NCBI RefSeq assembly: GCF_049650445.1
Contig: NZ_JBASAD010000029.1
Location: 1 to 33,257, forward strand
DNA length: 33,257 nt
Origin: Castellaniella sp049650445
Lineage (GTDB): Bacteria; Pseudomonadota; Gammaproteobacteria; Burkholderiales; Burkholderiaceae_B
Reading direction: 5' to 3'
The position numbers and the translations under genes are program-made. Positions 1 through 8,228 of the stretch are shown piece by piece; position 1 is the first letter of the stretch, and every line of letters begins with the position of its first letter. Below the pieces are notes generated by a model. That model saw nothing but the letters and a program-made list of their open reading frames with translations. It did not search any database and was not told the DNA's origin.

Positions 1-27
1 CACATGAATCTGCCGGAACCCGCATGA
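1..27 (+). CDS. 3' end of an upstream gene (partial)
   Basis: Reading from base 1 in frame 1 gives eight sense codons and a TGA stop at 25-27. That stop overlaps the ATG of the next gene in an ATGA arrangement, which is typical of translationally coupled genes in one operon. Only the last eight residues are visible (ending in Pro-Glu-Pro-Ala), so no function can be given. It could also be non-coding leader sequence that happens to be open. Confidence 0.35.
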   Translation, partial: HMNLPEPA

Positions 28-1010
28 CCCGTCCTTCGATCCCGTTTTCGGTCCTGGACCTGGCCCCCATCGCCGAAGGCGGCAACGCCGCCGAAGCTTT
101 CGCACACACCGCAGACCTGGCCCGCCATGCCGAATCCCTGGGCTACCGTCGCTACTGGATGGCCGAACACCACGGCATGCCCGGCATCGCCAGCGCGGCC
201 ACCGCCGTGCTGATCGGCCACGTCGCCGCAACGACCTCGCGCATTCGCGTGGGTGCAGGCGGCATCATGCTGCCCAACCACTCCCCCCTGGTGATCGCCG
301 AGCAATTCGGCACGCTGGCTACACTGTATCCTGGCCGCATCGACCTGGGGCTGGGGCGCGCTCCTGGGTCGGACCAGGCCACCACGCGGGCGCTGCGCCG
401 GACACTGGATTCGGACCCCGACGCCTTCCCGCGCGACGTGGCCGAACTGATGGATTATTTCGATGGCTGCGGGCCGGTGCGCGCCGTGCCCGGCGAGGGC
501 TGCGCCGTGCCGGTCTGGATCCTGGGATCCAGCCTGTTCGGAGCCCAACTGGCCGCCTTCATGGGCCTGCCCTATGCTTTCGCTTCGCATTTCGCGCCGG
601 CGCAGATGATGGATGCCATCGCCCTGTACCGGCGACATTTCAGGCCCTCGCGCCACCTGGACAAGCCCTACGTGATGCTGGGCTTCAATGTGTTCGCCGC
701 CGACACGGACGAGCAGGCCCGTTTCCTGGCGACATCCTGGCAGCAGTCCTTCGTCAATCTGCGCACCGGCCGGCCGGGGCTGCTGCCCCGCCCCGTCGAA
801 GGCTATCTGGAATCCCTGCCGGCACCCGCCCGCGCGCTGCTGGACAGTGTCTTGTCCTGTGCAGCCATCGGTTCGCCGGACACCGTCGCCGAGCAGATCC
901 ATGCCTTCATCGAGCGCACCGGGGCGGACGAACTGATGATCACCTGCAACATGCACGACCCTGCGGCCCGGATGCGATCCTACGAAATTGCGGCCGGGCT
1001 GGCCGCCTGA
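24..1010 (+). CDS. yhbW: LLM-class flavin-dependent oxidoreductase (YhbW-like)
   Basis: This is a 328-residue luciferase-like monooxygenase fold protein, expected to be cytosolic and to use reduced flavin. It closely follows E. coli YhbW (about 335 aa) as I remember it: the N-terminal SVLDLAPI segment, AEHH at residues 47-50, the PNHSPLVIAEQFGTL stretch at 84-98 and GRIDLGLGRAPGSD at 104-117. These are signatures of the MsnO8-type branch of the family. The physiological substrate of this branch is not established. The ATG is preceded by GGAA at a suitable distance and overlaps the stop of a possible upstream gene. It is convergent with nadE, leaving a 12-base gap. Family assignment is firm; the reaction is unknown. 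Confidence 0.93.
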   Translation: MTRPSIPFSVLDLAPIAEGGNAAEAFAHTADLARHAESLGYRRYWMAEHHGMPGIASAATAVLIGHVAATTSRIRVGAGGIMLPNHSPLVIAEQFGTLATLYPGRIDLGLGRAPGSDQATTRALRRTLDSDPDAFPRDVAELMDYFDGCGPVRAVPGEGCAVPVWILGSSLFGAQLAAFMGLPYAFASHFAPAQMMDAIALYRRHFRPSRHLDKPYVMLGFNVFAADTDEQARFLATSWQQSFVNLRTGRPGLLPRPVEGYLESLPAPARALLDSVLSCAAIGSPDTVAEQIHAFIERTGADELMITCNMHDPAARMRSYEIAAGLAA

Positions 1011-1022
1011 CGCCGCAAAGAG

Positions 1023-1853
1023 TCAGGGCGCGATCGGCAGGGCGCGCTTGTGAGCGCTGCGGCGCCAGGCGGAAACGATGATGTCGAAAATGTCCGGCGG
1101 GATGTCCCGGCCTTCCAGGAAATCATCGATCTGCTCGTAGCTGACGCCGAAGGCGTCCTCGTCGGGTTTGAGCGGCTTGAGCAGTTCGAGATCGGCGGTG
1201 GGCACTTTGAAGACCAGTTCCCGGGGCGCTCCCAGGGCGGCAGCCAGCGCCCGCACGCGGCGCTTGTTCAGCCCCGCCAGTGGCGTGACATCGGCGGCGC
1301 CGTCGCCGAATTTCGTGAAAAACCCCATCAGCGCCTCGGCGGCATGGTCGGTTCCAACCACCAGCCCGCCGCGCGCCCCGGCCACGGCGTACTGCGCGAT
1401 CATGCGCTGGCGCGCCTTGATGTTGCCATGCAGAAAATCCTGTTGGGCCGCATCGCGAAAAGTCTGGCCACCGGCCTGCACCGAAGCCAGCACCGCATCC
1501 GAGGCCGGCCGTATATCCACGGTCAGCAGATCGTCGGGCCGGATGACCGCCAGGCCCGCCTGGGCATCGGCTTCGTCCAGCTGGATGCCGTAGGGCAGCC
1601 TCATGGCCACGAAGCGGGCTTCTCCACCTTGCGCGCGCACGCGCTCAACGGCGCGCTGAGACAGGCAACCCGCCGTCAGGGAATCGACGCCGCCGCTGAT
1701 GCCCAACACCAGGGCGCGGGCGCCCGTGGCGCGCAACAGTTCAGCCAGGAACTCCGCTCGCCGCTCGATTTCAGCCTGGGCATCGAAGGCATCCCCCACC
1801 CCCAGAGCGAGGCGGATATGAAGTTGCAATGCGCGTTGTTCGTCATTCAGCAA
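1023..1853 (-). CDS. nadE: NH3-dependent NAD+ synthetase
   Basis: NadE makes NAD+ from deamido-NAD+, ATP and ammonia, the last step of NAD synthesis. The N-type ATP-pyrophosphatase loop SGGVDS lies at residues 53-58, followed by LPYGIQLDE, GTDHAAEA (167-174), KFGDGAAD (181-188), PTADLE and a C-terminal HKR. No glutaminase domain is present, so ammonia is the likely nitrogen donor. I chose the TTG at 1853 because GGAG lies seven bases upstream and the product is then 276 aa, matching E. coli NadE (275 aa). An ATG at 1934 would add 27 residues with no family match and has no clear ribosome site. The next gene upstream on this strand is the patatin gene, 127 bases away. An AT-rich stretch near 1935-1955 may hold the promoter. 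Confidence 0.9.
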   Translation of the reverse strand: MLNDEQRALQLHIRLALGVGDAFDAQAEIERRAEFLAELLRATGARALVLGISGGVDSLTAGCLSQRAVERVRAQGGEARFVAMRLPYGIQLDEADAQAGLAVIRPDDLLTVDIRPASDAVLASVQAGGQTFRDAAQQDFLHGNIKARQRMIAQYAVAGARGGLVVGTDHAAEALMGFFTKFGDGAADVTPLAGLNKRRVRALAAALGAPRELVFKVPTADLELLKPLKPDEDAFGVSYEQIDDFLEGRDIPPDIFDIIVSAWRRSAHKRALPIAP

Positions 1854-1980
1854 GACGTCACTCCGGGCCGGCCGGCCGACCAGCAAGGCATATAAGACGG
1901 AAGGATTCGCCCCCCACTGGGGATCGAACTCCATAAGATACCAAATATAAACCGGCCCATGCCGCGAGATGCCCCGGAAC

Positions 1981-3597
1981 TCAAGACATGCGCTGTTGCG
2001 CCTCGTGCCGCGCAAGCTCGAACAGCGCCAGCTCGAATTGGTAGCCCGCATCATCACGGCCTTTGGGATAAGCCCCTGATTCCGGCGGCGGTCCCTCAAG
2101 AATCGCCCGCTTTTCCTGATCGTTCAACTCCATGAAGCTTTCCCGAGCCGACGCGAACTCCTCGGCATACGCCTGGCCGCGTCGGAGTTCGATCTGTTCG
2201 CGCATTTTCATCCCGGCTTGCGCCCTCGCGAGGGCCAGCCGCTCCGGAGAAGCCCCCATATCCAGGGTGCCGATATCTCCGTGGAAGACAACGAAGGCAT
2301 TGGGGCCCGCCTCATGAATCTTGAGCTCGTCCTGGTAAGACGACCATCCGTAATCCGGGTTGCGCGCCACCAGCCCTTCAAGCTTTTTCTTTATCCAGCC
2401 CAGGCCGAACGAAGGCGGCTGGGGTGTCTGGTGCAGTATCTGATAGGCGGAGCCCTCATTATCGAAGGTCAACACGGCCGTACCGGCCTTCGCATACTCC
2501 AGCGCCTTGCCTTGCAGGCCTTTCGTGACGACTTCGACGGGCACATTGCTGCCCACGCCCCCGTCGATGAAAGTCCTGAGGCCGTGGCCATCACCGGGAT
2601 CGAAGTCCACCGATTTGAAATAGACGGGAAACCCCATCGATATGCGGCCTGCCACCGCAACCGGCACATCCGACGTCGTCTGCGCATCGAAATACATCGT
2701 CTGGCCACGGGTCGCATCCCACCCCGTGAGGGTCAAGCTCTTGAACCGGGCCGGATCCAGCCGATGCAGCAGGCGCAGATCATTGAAGGTGATCATCCGT
2801 CCGCTGCGGTCAGCGTCATAATCCTGGTGGCGTAATTGCGCGAGACGATCAGCGGCCCCTTCACCTTCGGCAAGGCGCAAGCGTTCGAGCCTGGACTGGA
2901 AGGCATCACCCGCCCAATGAGCATTGAGGTAGCTTGACACCTGCTCCGCCGTGGTCCGATCCAGGAGTTCCAGAACGCGCCCGGCCCGAAAACCAAGACG
3001 CCAACTCGTGTCGAGCATGGGGTAACGGGACTGGAAGCCATCCGACGCGTCTCGCGTTGCGTCCTCATTGAGCTTGTCTGCAAACACCTGCAATGCCTGG
3101 GCATCCAAGCCGGAAGCCAGGCCCAGCGCAGTGAGCGCGCCCACCGACGAACCCACCAGATGCTTGATCCCATCGAGCATACCGGCATCCCGCATTTCGG
3201 CCAGAACGCTCGGGTTGCCGACCCCCTTGGCTCCGCCGCCACGGAACACCAAGGTTTCCAGTGGCGGGGCCTGACGGATGACGGTAAAGCCCAGCAGTCT
3301 GTTCTCGGCATCGTAGCGGGGAATGCCCTGCGGCCGGATGTCGTAGGACGACGCCTCGACCGCTCGTGGATTGCGTTCCTGCAATCCTTGCAATTGGCGC
3401 TGCATGCTGTCGCTGGCCTGCAAGGCCGCTGCGCCGAGGCCCTCAGGGGAAAGCCGGACACTGGCCCGTAGCGGATCGGGGCTGGCCGGACCGCGGCTTG
3501 TGGGCGCGGAAAGGGCTGCCGCGCCTTCGAGGCGAAACTCCGGCTTCCGTGGCAGGTCGACAAAAACACCTTGCGAATCGATCCGGTCGAGAGACAT
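1981..3597 (-). CDS. ExoU-like patatin phospholipase (candidate effector)
   Basis: This 538-residue protein has a patatin-type phospholipase A2 domain. The oxyanion motif GGGAKG is at 120-125, the nucleophile motif GSSVG at 149-153 (Ser151) and the catalytic Asp in DGG at 345-347 (Asp345). Spacing and flanking sequence resemble Pseudomonas ExoU (Ser142/Asp344): MLDGI before the serine, LASG and DK after it, a TFNDL...LTLTG segment near 270-292, ISMGFPVYFKSV near 319-330, and NVPVE after DGG. The first ~110 residues are Ala/Pro/Ser-rich with no Sec signal peptide, as in type III effectors, where this part carries secretion and chaperone signals. The C-terminus is shorter than ExoU's. No secretion or chaperone gene is visible nearby. 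The ATG has a strong GGGAGG site; the frame stays open upstream but that sequence does not look like protein. Base composition appears less GC-rich than its neighbours. Confidence 0.85.
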   Translation of the reverse strand: MSLDRIDSQGVFVDLPRKPEFRLEGAAALSAPTSRGPASPDPLRASVRLSPEGLGAAALQASDSMQRQLQGLQERNPRAVEASSYDIRPQGIPRYDAENRLLGFTVIRQAPPLETLVFRGGGAKGVGNPSVLAEMRDAGMLDGIKHLVGSSVGALTALGLASGLDAQALQVFADKLNEDATRDASDGFQSRYPMLDTSWRLGFRAGRVLELLDRTTAEQVSSYLNAHWAGDAFQSRLERLRLAEGEGAADRLAQLRHQDYDADRSGRMITFNDLRLLHRLDPARFKSLTLTGWDATRGQTMYFDAQTTSDVPVAVAGRISMGFPVYFKSVDFDPGDGHGLRTFIDGGVGSNVPVEVVTKGLQGKALEYAKAGTAVLTFDNEGSAYQILHQTPQPPSFGLGWIKKKLEGLVARNPDYGWSSYQDELKIHEAGPNAFVVFHGDIGTLDMGASPERLALARAQAGMKMREQIELRRGQAYAEEFASARESFMELNDQEKRAILEGPPPESGAYPKGRDDAGYQFELALFELARHEAQQRMS

Positions 3598-3614
3598 GGC
3601 TGTCCTCCCATCTC

Positions 3615-3731
3615 TCAGGATCGATATGCAAGGCCCATTATTCGACCAGCAAAGCCGGCCCCTCTGCTCCACATGAGAGACCTTCCGGCATTCATGGCTC
3701 CGGCTGCGGCCGATGATGACATCCAATTCAT
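3615..3731 (-). CDS. Possible 38-aa ORF upstream of the patatin gene
   Basis: A 38-codon frame with a strong AAAAGGAG ribosome site 5 bases before its ATG ends 17 bases before the patatin ATG. It lies in the same direction and could be a leader peptide or a small partner translated just ahead of the enzyme. The product would be rich in Ala, Gly, Ser, Met and Arg, with a net positive charge. I recognise no family. The sequence just upstream is AT-rich (TATAAA and TTTTTTAC-like runs), so this is plausibly the start of the transcript. It could equally be untranslated leader. Confidence 0.3.
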   Translation of the reverse strand: MNWMSSSAAAGAMNAGRSLMWSRGAGFAGRIMGLAYRS

Positions 3732-3862
3732 GTGCGCTCCTTTTATTTTTATACGCTGCAGTGCAACGCCTGTTTTTTACATGAGTCACCAGAAACGCAT
3801 GATGGTTCCCTGCCCAAGACGCGGGGCCGCCGCCGGCACGCCCCGGACGGCCCGCCGTGGGC

Positions 3863-5572
3863 TCAGCCCTTCCGGGAACCCCCGGTCGCTCGGCCTTCAA
3901 AACGGTCCAGCACCGCACCGGTGCTGGCGTCGGAGCAGTTGAAGGCGAATTTGGCCTGCACCCCGCGCGTGTAGCGCGGCGCAGGCGGCGTCCAGGCGGC
4001 GCGCCGGGAAGCCAGAATATCGTCCGGCACGTTCAACTGCAATAGCTGACGATGCGCGTCGATGCTGACGGAATCGCCTTCGTGGACCAGCGCGATGGTG
4101 CCACCGACGGCGGCTTCCGGCGCGACATGGCCCACCACCATCCCCCAGGTGCCCCCGGAAAACCGGCCGTCCGTGATCAGGCCGACGGAGTCGCCCAGCC
4201 CCTCGCCCACCAGGGCGCTGGTCGGGGCCAGCATTTCGGGCATGCCCGGCCCGCCCTTGGGGCCCAGGTAGCGCAACACCATCACGTCGCCCGCGTGGAT
4301 GCGGCCCGCCAGAATGGCCTCCATGGCGGAGGACTCGTCGTCGAAGACGCGCGCAGGGCCGGTCATGGCGGGATTCTTCAGGCCGGTGATCTTGGCCACC
4401 GCGCCCAGTTCGGCCAGATTGCCCTTGAGGATGGCCAGGTGGCCTTCGGCATACAGGGCGTTGTCCAGGGTGTGGATCACGTCCTGATTGGCCGGCGCGT
4501 CGGGCACGTCCGTCAGTGTTTCGGCGATGGTCTTGCCGGTGATGGTGATGCAGTCGCCATGCAGCAGGCCGGCGTTCAACAGCAGCTTCATCACCTGAGG
4601 CACGCCGCCCGCCTGGTGGAAATCGACCACCAGGTGCTTGCCGCTGGGCTTGAGGTCGCAGATGACGGGCACCCGGCGGCGCACGCGCTCGAAGTCGTCG
4701 ATGGTCCATTCGACCTCGGCGGCGTGCGCGATCGCCAGGATGTGCAGCACGGCATTGGTCGAGCCGCCGGTGGCCATGATGACGGCCACGGCGTTTTCGA
4801 TGGATTTGCGCGTGACGATGTCGCGCGGTTTCAGGTCCAGCTTCACGGCGTTCAGCAGCACGCGGGCCGATTCGGCGGCTGAATCGATCTTTTCCTGGTG
4901 CACGTTGGCCATGGTGGAGGAGTACGGCAGGCTCATGCCCATGACCTCGAAGGCCGAACTCATGGTGTTGGCGGTATACATGCCGCCACAGGACCCGCTG
5001 CAGGGGATGGCGTGGGTCTCGATATTGTGCAGATCGGTCTCGGACATGCGCCCGGCCGCATGCTCGCCCACGGCCTCGAAGACGCTGACGATGTTCAGAT
5101 CCTGGCCGCAGTAGCTGCCCGGCAGGATGGTGCCCCCGTAGACGTAGATCGAGGGCACGTTGGCGCGCAGCATGCCCATCATGCCGCCGGGCATGTTCTT
5201 GTCGCAGCCGCCGATCACCAGCACGCCGTCCATCCACTGGCCCTGGACGCAGGTTTCCACGCAGTCGGCGATGACCTCGCGGGACACCAGGGAATACTTC
5301 ATGCCTTCGGTGCCCATCGCCATGCCGTCGGAGATCGTCGGCGTGCCGAACATCTGCGGGTTGCCGCCGGCGTCCTTGATCGCTGCGGCGGCCGCGTCGG
5401 CCAGCGGCTGCAGGCCGCTGTTGCACGGCGTGATGGTGCTCTGACCATTGGCGATGCCGATCATGGGCTTGTCGAAATCCGATTCCGTGTAGCCGAGCGC
5501 GTAGTACATCGAGCGGTTCGGCGCCCGGGCGACACCCTGGGTGATGTTCGAGGAACGCAGCGGTTTGGCCAT
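3863..5572 (-). CDS. ilvD: Dihydroxy-acid dehydratase, three-cysteine type
   Basis: This 569-residue member of the IlvD/Edd family is expected to convert 2,3-dihydroxy-3-methylbutanoate and its homologue to 2-oxo acids in valine, isoleucine and leucine synthesis. Cys50 (PCNSG), Cys123 (GGCDKNMPGG) and Cys195 (SGSCGGMYT) are all present, the ligand set of the [2Fe-2S] enzymes of plants and several bacteria. The C-terminal substrate region has DGRFSGG and GHVAPEA. The ATG at 5572 has AAGGA at good spacing; in-frame sequence before it is not conserved. It lies 103 bases downstream of the Crp/Fnr gene on the same strand. A second, E. coli-type paralogue lies at 15051-16907. A sugar-acid dehydratase role cannot be excluded, but the motifs fit true IlvD. 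Confidence 0.92.
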   Translation of the reverse strand: MAKPLRSSNITQGVARAPNRSMYYALGYTESDFDKPMIGIANGQSTITPCNSGLQPLADAAAAAIKDAGGNPQMFGTPTISDGMAMGTEGMKYSLVSREVIADCVETCVQGQWMDGVLVIGGCDKNMPGGMMGMLRANVPSIYVYGGTILPGSYCGQDLNIVSVFEAVGEHAAGRMSETDLHNIETHAIPCSGSCGGMYTANTMSSAFEVMGMSLPYSSTMANVHQEKIDSAAESARVLLNAVKLDLKPRDIVTRKSIENAVAVIMATGGSTNAVLHILAIAHAAEVEWTIDDFERVRRRVPVICDLKPSGKHLVVDFHQAGGVPQVMKLLLNAGLLHGDCITITGKTIAETLTDVPDAPANQDVIHTLDNALYAEGHLAILKGNLAELGAVAKITGLKNPAMTGPARVFDDESSAMEAILAGRIHAGDVMVLRYLGPKGGPGMPEMLAPTSALVGEGLGDSVGLITDGRFSGGTWGMVVGHVAPEAAVGGTIALVHEGDSVSIDAHRQLLQLNVPDDILASRRAAWTPPAPRYTRGVQAKFAFNCSDASTGAVLDRFEGRATGGSRKG

Positions 5573-5675
5573 GACGGAGTCCTTTCGAGAGGTCGATGCG
5601 AAATCGTTCAGTGTAAGACTACTCCTCGCCAGCGGATCGGACACACGCACGCCGGGCGCGGGTATTGGGCGGGTT

Positions 5676-6386
5676 TCAGAAACTGCGCCGGGCCGGCTGC
5701 GCCAGATCGTCGAGAAAGACCGGATCGTGCAGGACCCAGTCCCGGCGCGAGCCCGCGATGCGGCCTTGCGCCACCCAGTCCGCCAGCAACCGGCTCAGGG
5801 TTTCCGCACGCACCCCCAGGTGCGCCGCGAGCTGGCGCTGCGTCAGAGGCAGATGCACGGACGATCCCTCGCCGGGCCTCAGGCGCAGCAGATAGTCGGC
5901 CAGGCGCTGCGCGGCCGTGCTGCCGCTGAACCACTCCACCTCGTTGACGCGCTGGTAGACCCGGTCGCTCAGGCGCGCCAGCAGCCGCATGGACAGCTCC
6001 GGCCAGGCGCGGCAGGCCGCCTGCAGACCGGTCCGCTTCAGGCACAGCGCAATGGCGTCGCCATGCGCCCGTGCCTGCATCGGATAGCGGCCGTGGCTCA
6101 TGAACATGGCCGTCTCGGCCAACAACTGGCCGGCGCGAAAGATATGGAACACGCGCTCCTGGCCGTCCTGAGTGTGGCGCAGCACCTCGATGCCGCCGCT
6201 CAGGACATACAGGTACTCGATGGCGTCCTCGCCTTCATGAAACAGCGCCTCTCCGTCCTGGACGTGAAGGACTGCGGCGTCGCGCAGCAGCAGGCCGGCC
6301 ACCTCGGACGGCGCGTCCCGGAACAGCGGATGCCCCAGCACCCGGGCGGGGGAATCCTCGGTCGGATTGACTTTTGTCATTGGCAT
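5676..6386 (-). CDS. Crp/Fnr-family transcriptional regulator
   Basis: A 236-residue regulator with an N-terminal cyclic-nucleotide-binding-like beta-roll (about residues 15-125), a dimer helix (about 128-150) and a C-terminal winged helix with the DNA-reading segment near 183-203 (QRQLAAHLGVRAETLSRLL). It lacks the N-terminal cysteine cluster of FNR, and the CRP phosphate-binding signature is not conserved, so neither an iron-sulfur cluster nor cAMP is an obvious ligand; it is closer to the Dnr/Nnr-like subgroups. The ATG at 6386 is chosen; a second ATG two codons later is possible. It is divergent from the uptake operon starting near 6439, and the Fur-box-like site lies in the short gap between them. 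It may control that operon, be Fur-controlled, or both. Confidence 0.88.
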   Translation of the reverse strand: MPMTKVNPTEDSPARVLGHPLFRDAPSEVAGLLLRDAAVLHVQDGEALFHEGEDAIEYLYVLSGGIEVLRHTQDGQERVFHIFRAGQLLAETAMFMSHGRYPMQARAHGDAIALCLKRTGLQAACRAWPELSMRLLARLSDRVYQRVNEVEWFSGSTAAQRLADYLLRLRPGEGSSVHLPLTQRQLAAHLGVRAETLSRLLADWVAQGRIAGSRRDWVLHDPVFLDDLAQPARRSF

Positions 6387-6416
6387 TCGATGATCCAGGA
6401 TGCGACGATACGAGAT

Positions 6417-6431
6417 TGATAATAATTCGCA
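6417..6431. promoter_or_regulatory. Fur-box-like operator
   Basis: TGATAAT-A-ATTCGCA is a 7-1-7 arrangement matching the Fur consensus TGATAAT-N-ATTATCA, perfect in the left half and with two mismatches on the right. The right half resembles variants I recall from Bordetella and Pseudomonas boxes. It lies in the 52-base gap between the divergent Crp/Fnr gene and the binding-protein gene, so Fe-loaded Fur here could block either or both. A GATAAT within it could also be the -10 of the rightward promoter. Confidence 0.6.
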
Positions 6432-6438
6432 TTCAGAT

Positions 6439-7434
6439 ATGTGGGAAACCCTTCGAGCATCATACTGCCTGGCGCGGCTCTCCTTGCTGGCCGTCCTGCT
6501 GGGCACCGGCCTGTCCGTCTCGGCCGCGCCGCGCGAGCGCCTGGTCCTGGCCGGCCCTACAGCCGCCGTCAGCTTCCCGCTCATCCACATGGTCGAGACC
6601 GGCGCCCTGGCGGACTGGGCCGGCGCGGTGGAATTCCGCCACTGGAAAAACCCGGACCAGTTGCGCGTGCTGCTCGCCAAGCAGGAGGTCGATTTCAGCG
6701 CCACGCCGGTGAACCTGCCCGCCATCATGAACAATCGCGGCATGCCCGTGCGCCTGCTGAACGTCTCCGTCTGGGGGCTGCTGTGGTTCGTCAGCGCCGA
6801 CCCGGACGTGCACACGGTCGCCGACCTGGCCGGCAAGCCGCTGCTGACGACCTTCCAGCGCGATCTGCCGGCCCTGCTGCTGGAGCGGCTGCTGGACGCG
6901 CAGGGCCTGGCCGGTGAACGCGCGCCGGCCATCCGCTATGCGCGCGACGCCCAGGACGCCACTGCCCTGCTGCTGACCGGCGAGGCGCGCAGCGCCCTGC
7001 TGCCGGAACCCTCCGTCTCGCTGCTGCTGGCACAGAATGCCCGCCGGGGCGGCGCGCCGCTGCACCGCGTGCAGAGTCTGGAGGACGCCTGGCGCGGGAC
7101 CTTCCCGGACCATCCCGACCTGCCGCAGGCCGGCATCATGGCCAATGCCGGCGTGGCCGACGACCGTGCCCTGGGCGAGGCCTTCGCGCGCGCCTACGAC
7201 CGGTCGGCGCGCTGGTGCAAGGCCGAGCCGGCCGGATGTGCCCGCCTGGTGCACAAACACATGGATTTTCTGCCGGTCGAGGCCATCGAAGCCTCGATCC
7301 GCGTCACCCGCCTGGAAAGCCGTGACGCGCAATCCGTGCGGCCCGATCTGGAGGCCCTCTACGGCCTGATCCTGCGGCACAACCCCGAAGCCGTCGGCGG
7401 CCGCCTGCCCGATGCCGGCTTCTACGGGCCATGA
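6439..7434 (+). CDS. ABC transporter periplasmic binding protein, NitT/TauT-like
   Basis: A 331-residue binding protein of the nitrate/sulfonate/taurine/thiamine-precursor class. Residues 1-29 form a Sec signal peptide: an arginine, the hydrophobic run ARLSLLAVLLGTGLSV, then SAA. The mature part begins with the LVLAGPTAAVSFPLIHMVE strand and substrate loop and includes DFSATPVNLPAIMNNRGMPVRLLNV, typical of this class. The start is uncertain: ATG 6439 gives a good signal peptide but has no ribosome site and lies eight bases after the Fur-like box; an ATG at 6400 would put the box inside the gene. The stop overlaps the permease start by four bases. The TonB receptor downstream suggests a scarce compound linked to iron nutrition. 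Confidence 0.85.
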   Translation: MWETLRASYCLARLSLLAVLLGTGLSVSAAPRERLVLAGPTAAVSFPLIHMVETGALADWAGAVEFRHWKNPDQLRVLLAKQEVDFSATPVNLPAIMNNRGMPVRLLNVSVWGLLWFVSADPDVHTVADLAGKPLLTTFQRDLPALLLERLLDAQGLAGERAPAIRYARDAQDATALLLTGEARSALLPEPSVSLLLAQNARRGGAPLHRVQSLEDAWRGTFPDHPDLPQAGIMANAGVADDRALGEAFARAYDRSARWCKAEPAGCARLVHKHMDFLPVEAIEASIRVTRLESRDAQSVRPDLEALYGLILRHNPEAVGGRLPDAGFYGP

Positions 7435-8228
7435 GCGCCATGAACGGCGCCAAGAGGATTCCGGACCGCCCCGCGCGCACATCCCGGCTCTGGTCCGCGC
7501 TGGGCGTCATCCTGATCTTCGCCGGCTGGGAACTCGCCGCACGCCTGATGGGGCCCATGCTGATGGCCACGCCGCTGGAGGCCCTGCGATCGATCAGCGT
7601 CCTGGCCGGCGACCCGGGCTTCTGGACGCACAGCCGCGACAGCCTGGCGCGCATCGCCGTCGGCGTGGGCGCGGGCTGCGGCATCGGCTTCGCCCTGGGG
7701 GTGCTGGCCGGCCACGACGCACGCCTGCGCGGCCTGCTGGAGCCGCTGCGCTGGCTGCTGATGGCCATCCCGCCCGTGGTCGTGGTCGTGCTGGCCATGC
7801 TCTGGTTCGGCCTGGGCTCGGGCATGGTGATCTTCATCACCGTCCTGATGATGGTGCCCGGCATGTACGTCAACACGGTCAAGGGCATGCGCATGATCGA
7901 CGCCGGCCTGCTGGAAATGAGCCAGGTCTACCGCTTCGGCGCCTGGACGCGGCTGCGCCACATCTACCTGCCCGCCCTGGCCGCGCCCCTGACGGCGGCG
8001 CTGCTGATCGCCGCCTGCGGCGGCGTGCGGCTGGTGGTCATGGCCGAGGTGCTGGGTGCCGAGAGCGGCGTGGGCTATGCACTGGCCAATGCGCGCAGCA
8101 CCTTCGACAGCGGCCGGCTGTACGCCTGGGTGCTGCTGATCCTGGGCCTGGTGGCCTTGCTGGAATTCCTGCTGCTGCAACCCGTCCAGCGTCGCCTGAC
8201 CCGCTGGCAGGAGCCCAGTCATGCTTGA
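7431..8228 (+). CDS. ABC transporter permease, SsuC/TauC-like
   Basis: A 265-residue inner-membrane permease with about six hydrophobic helices, including one at about 19-38 and the VVVVVLAMLWFGLGSGMVIF run near 116-135. The EAA-type loop that contacts the ATPase is near 160-185 (a conserved Gly followed by a YLPAL segment). It matches the permeases of sulfonate, taurine and nitrate importers. It overlaps the binding-protein gene by ATGA and the ATPase gene by eight bases, so the three proteins are probably translated together. The substrate cannot be read from the permease. Confidence 0.9.
   Translation: MSAMNGAKRIPDRPARTSRLWSALGVILIFAGWELAARLMGPMLMATPLEALRSISVLAGDPGFWTHSRDSLARIAVGVGAGCGIGFALGVLAGHDARLRGLLEPLRWLLMAIPPVVVVVLAMLWFGLGSGMVIFITVLMMVPGMYVNTVKGMRMIDAGLLEMSQVYRFGAWTRLRHIYLPALAAPLTAALLIAACGGVRLVVMAEVLGAESGVGYALANARSTFDSGRLYAWVLLILGLVALLEFLLLQPVQRRLTRWQEPSHA

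Noticed and set aside
1854..1934. ATG start at 1934 for nadE
   Set aside because: It adds 27 unmatched residues and has no ribosome site; the TTG at 1853 gives the family length and has GGAG upstream.
3598..3918. N-terminal extension of the phospholipase frame up to 3918
   Set aside because: Residues are unlike protein of the family, and the start at 3597 has a strong ribosome site.
3897..5426. 509-codon open frame in another frame of the first ilvD
   Set aside because: Arg/Gly/His-rich nonsense with no motifs; ilvD explains the region.
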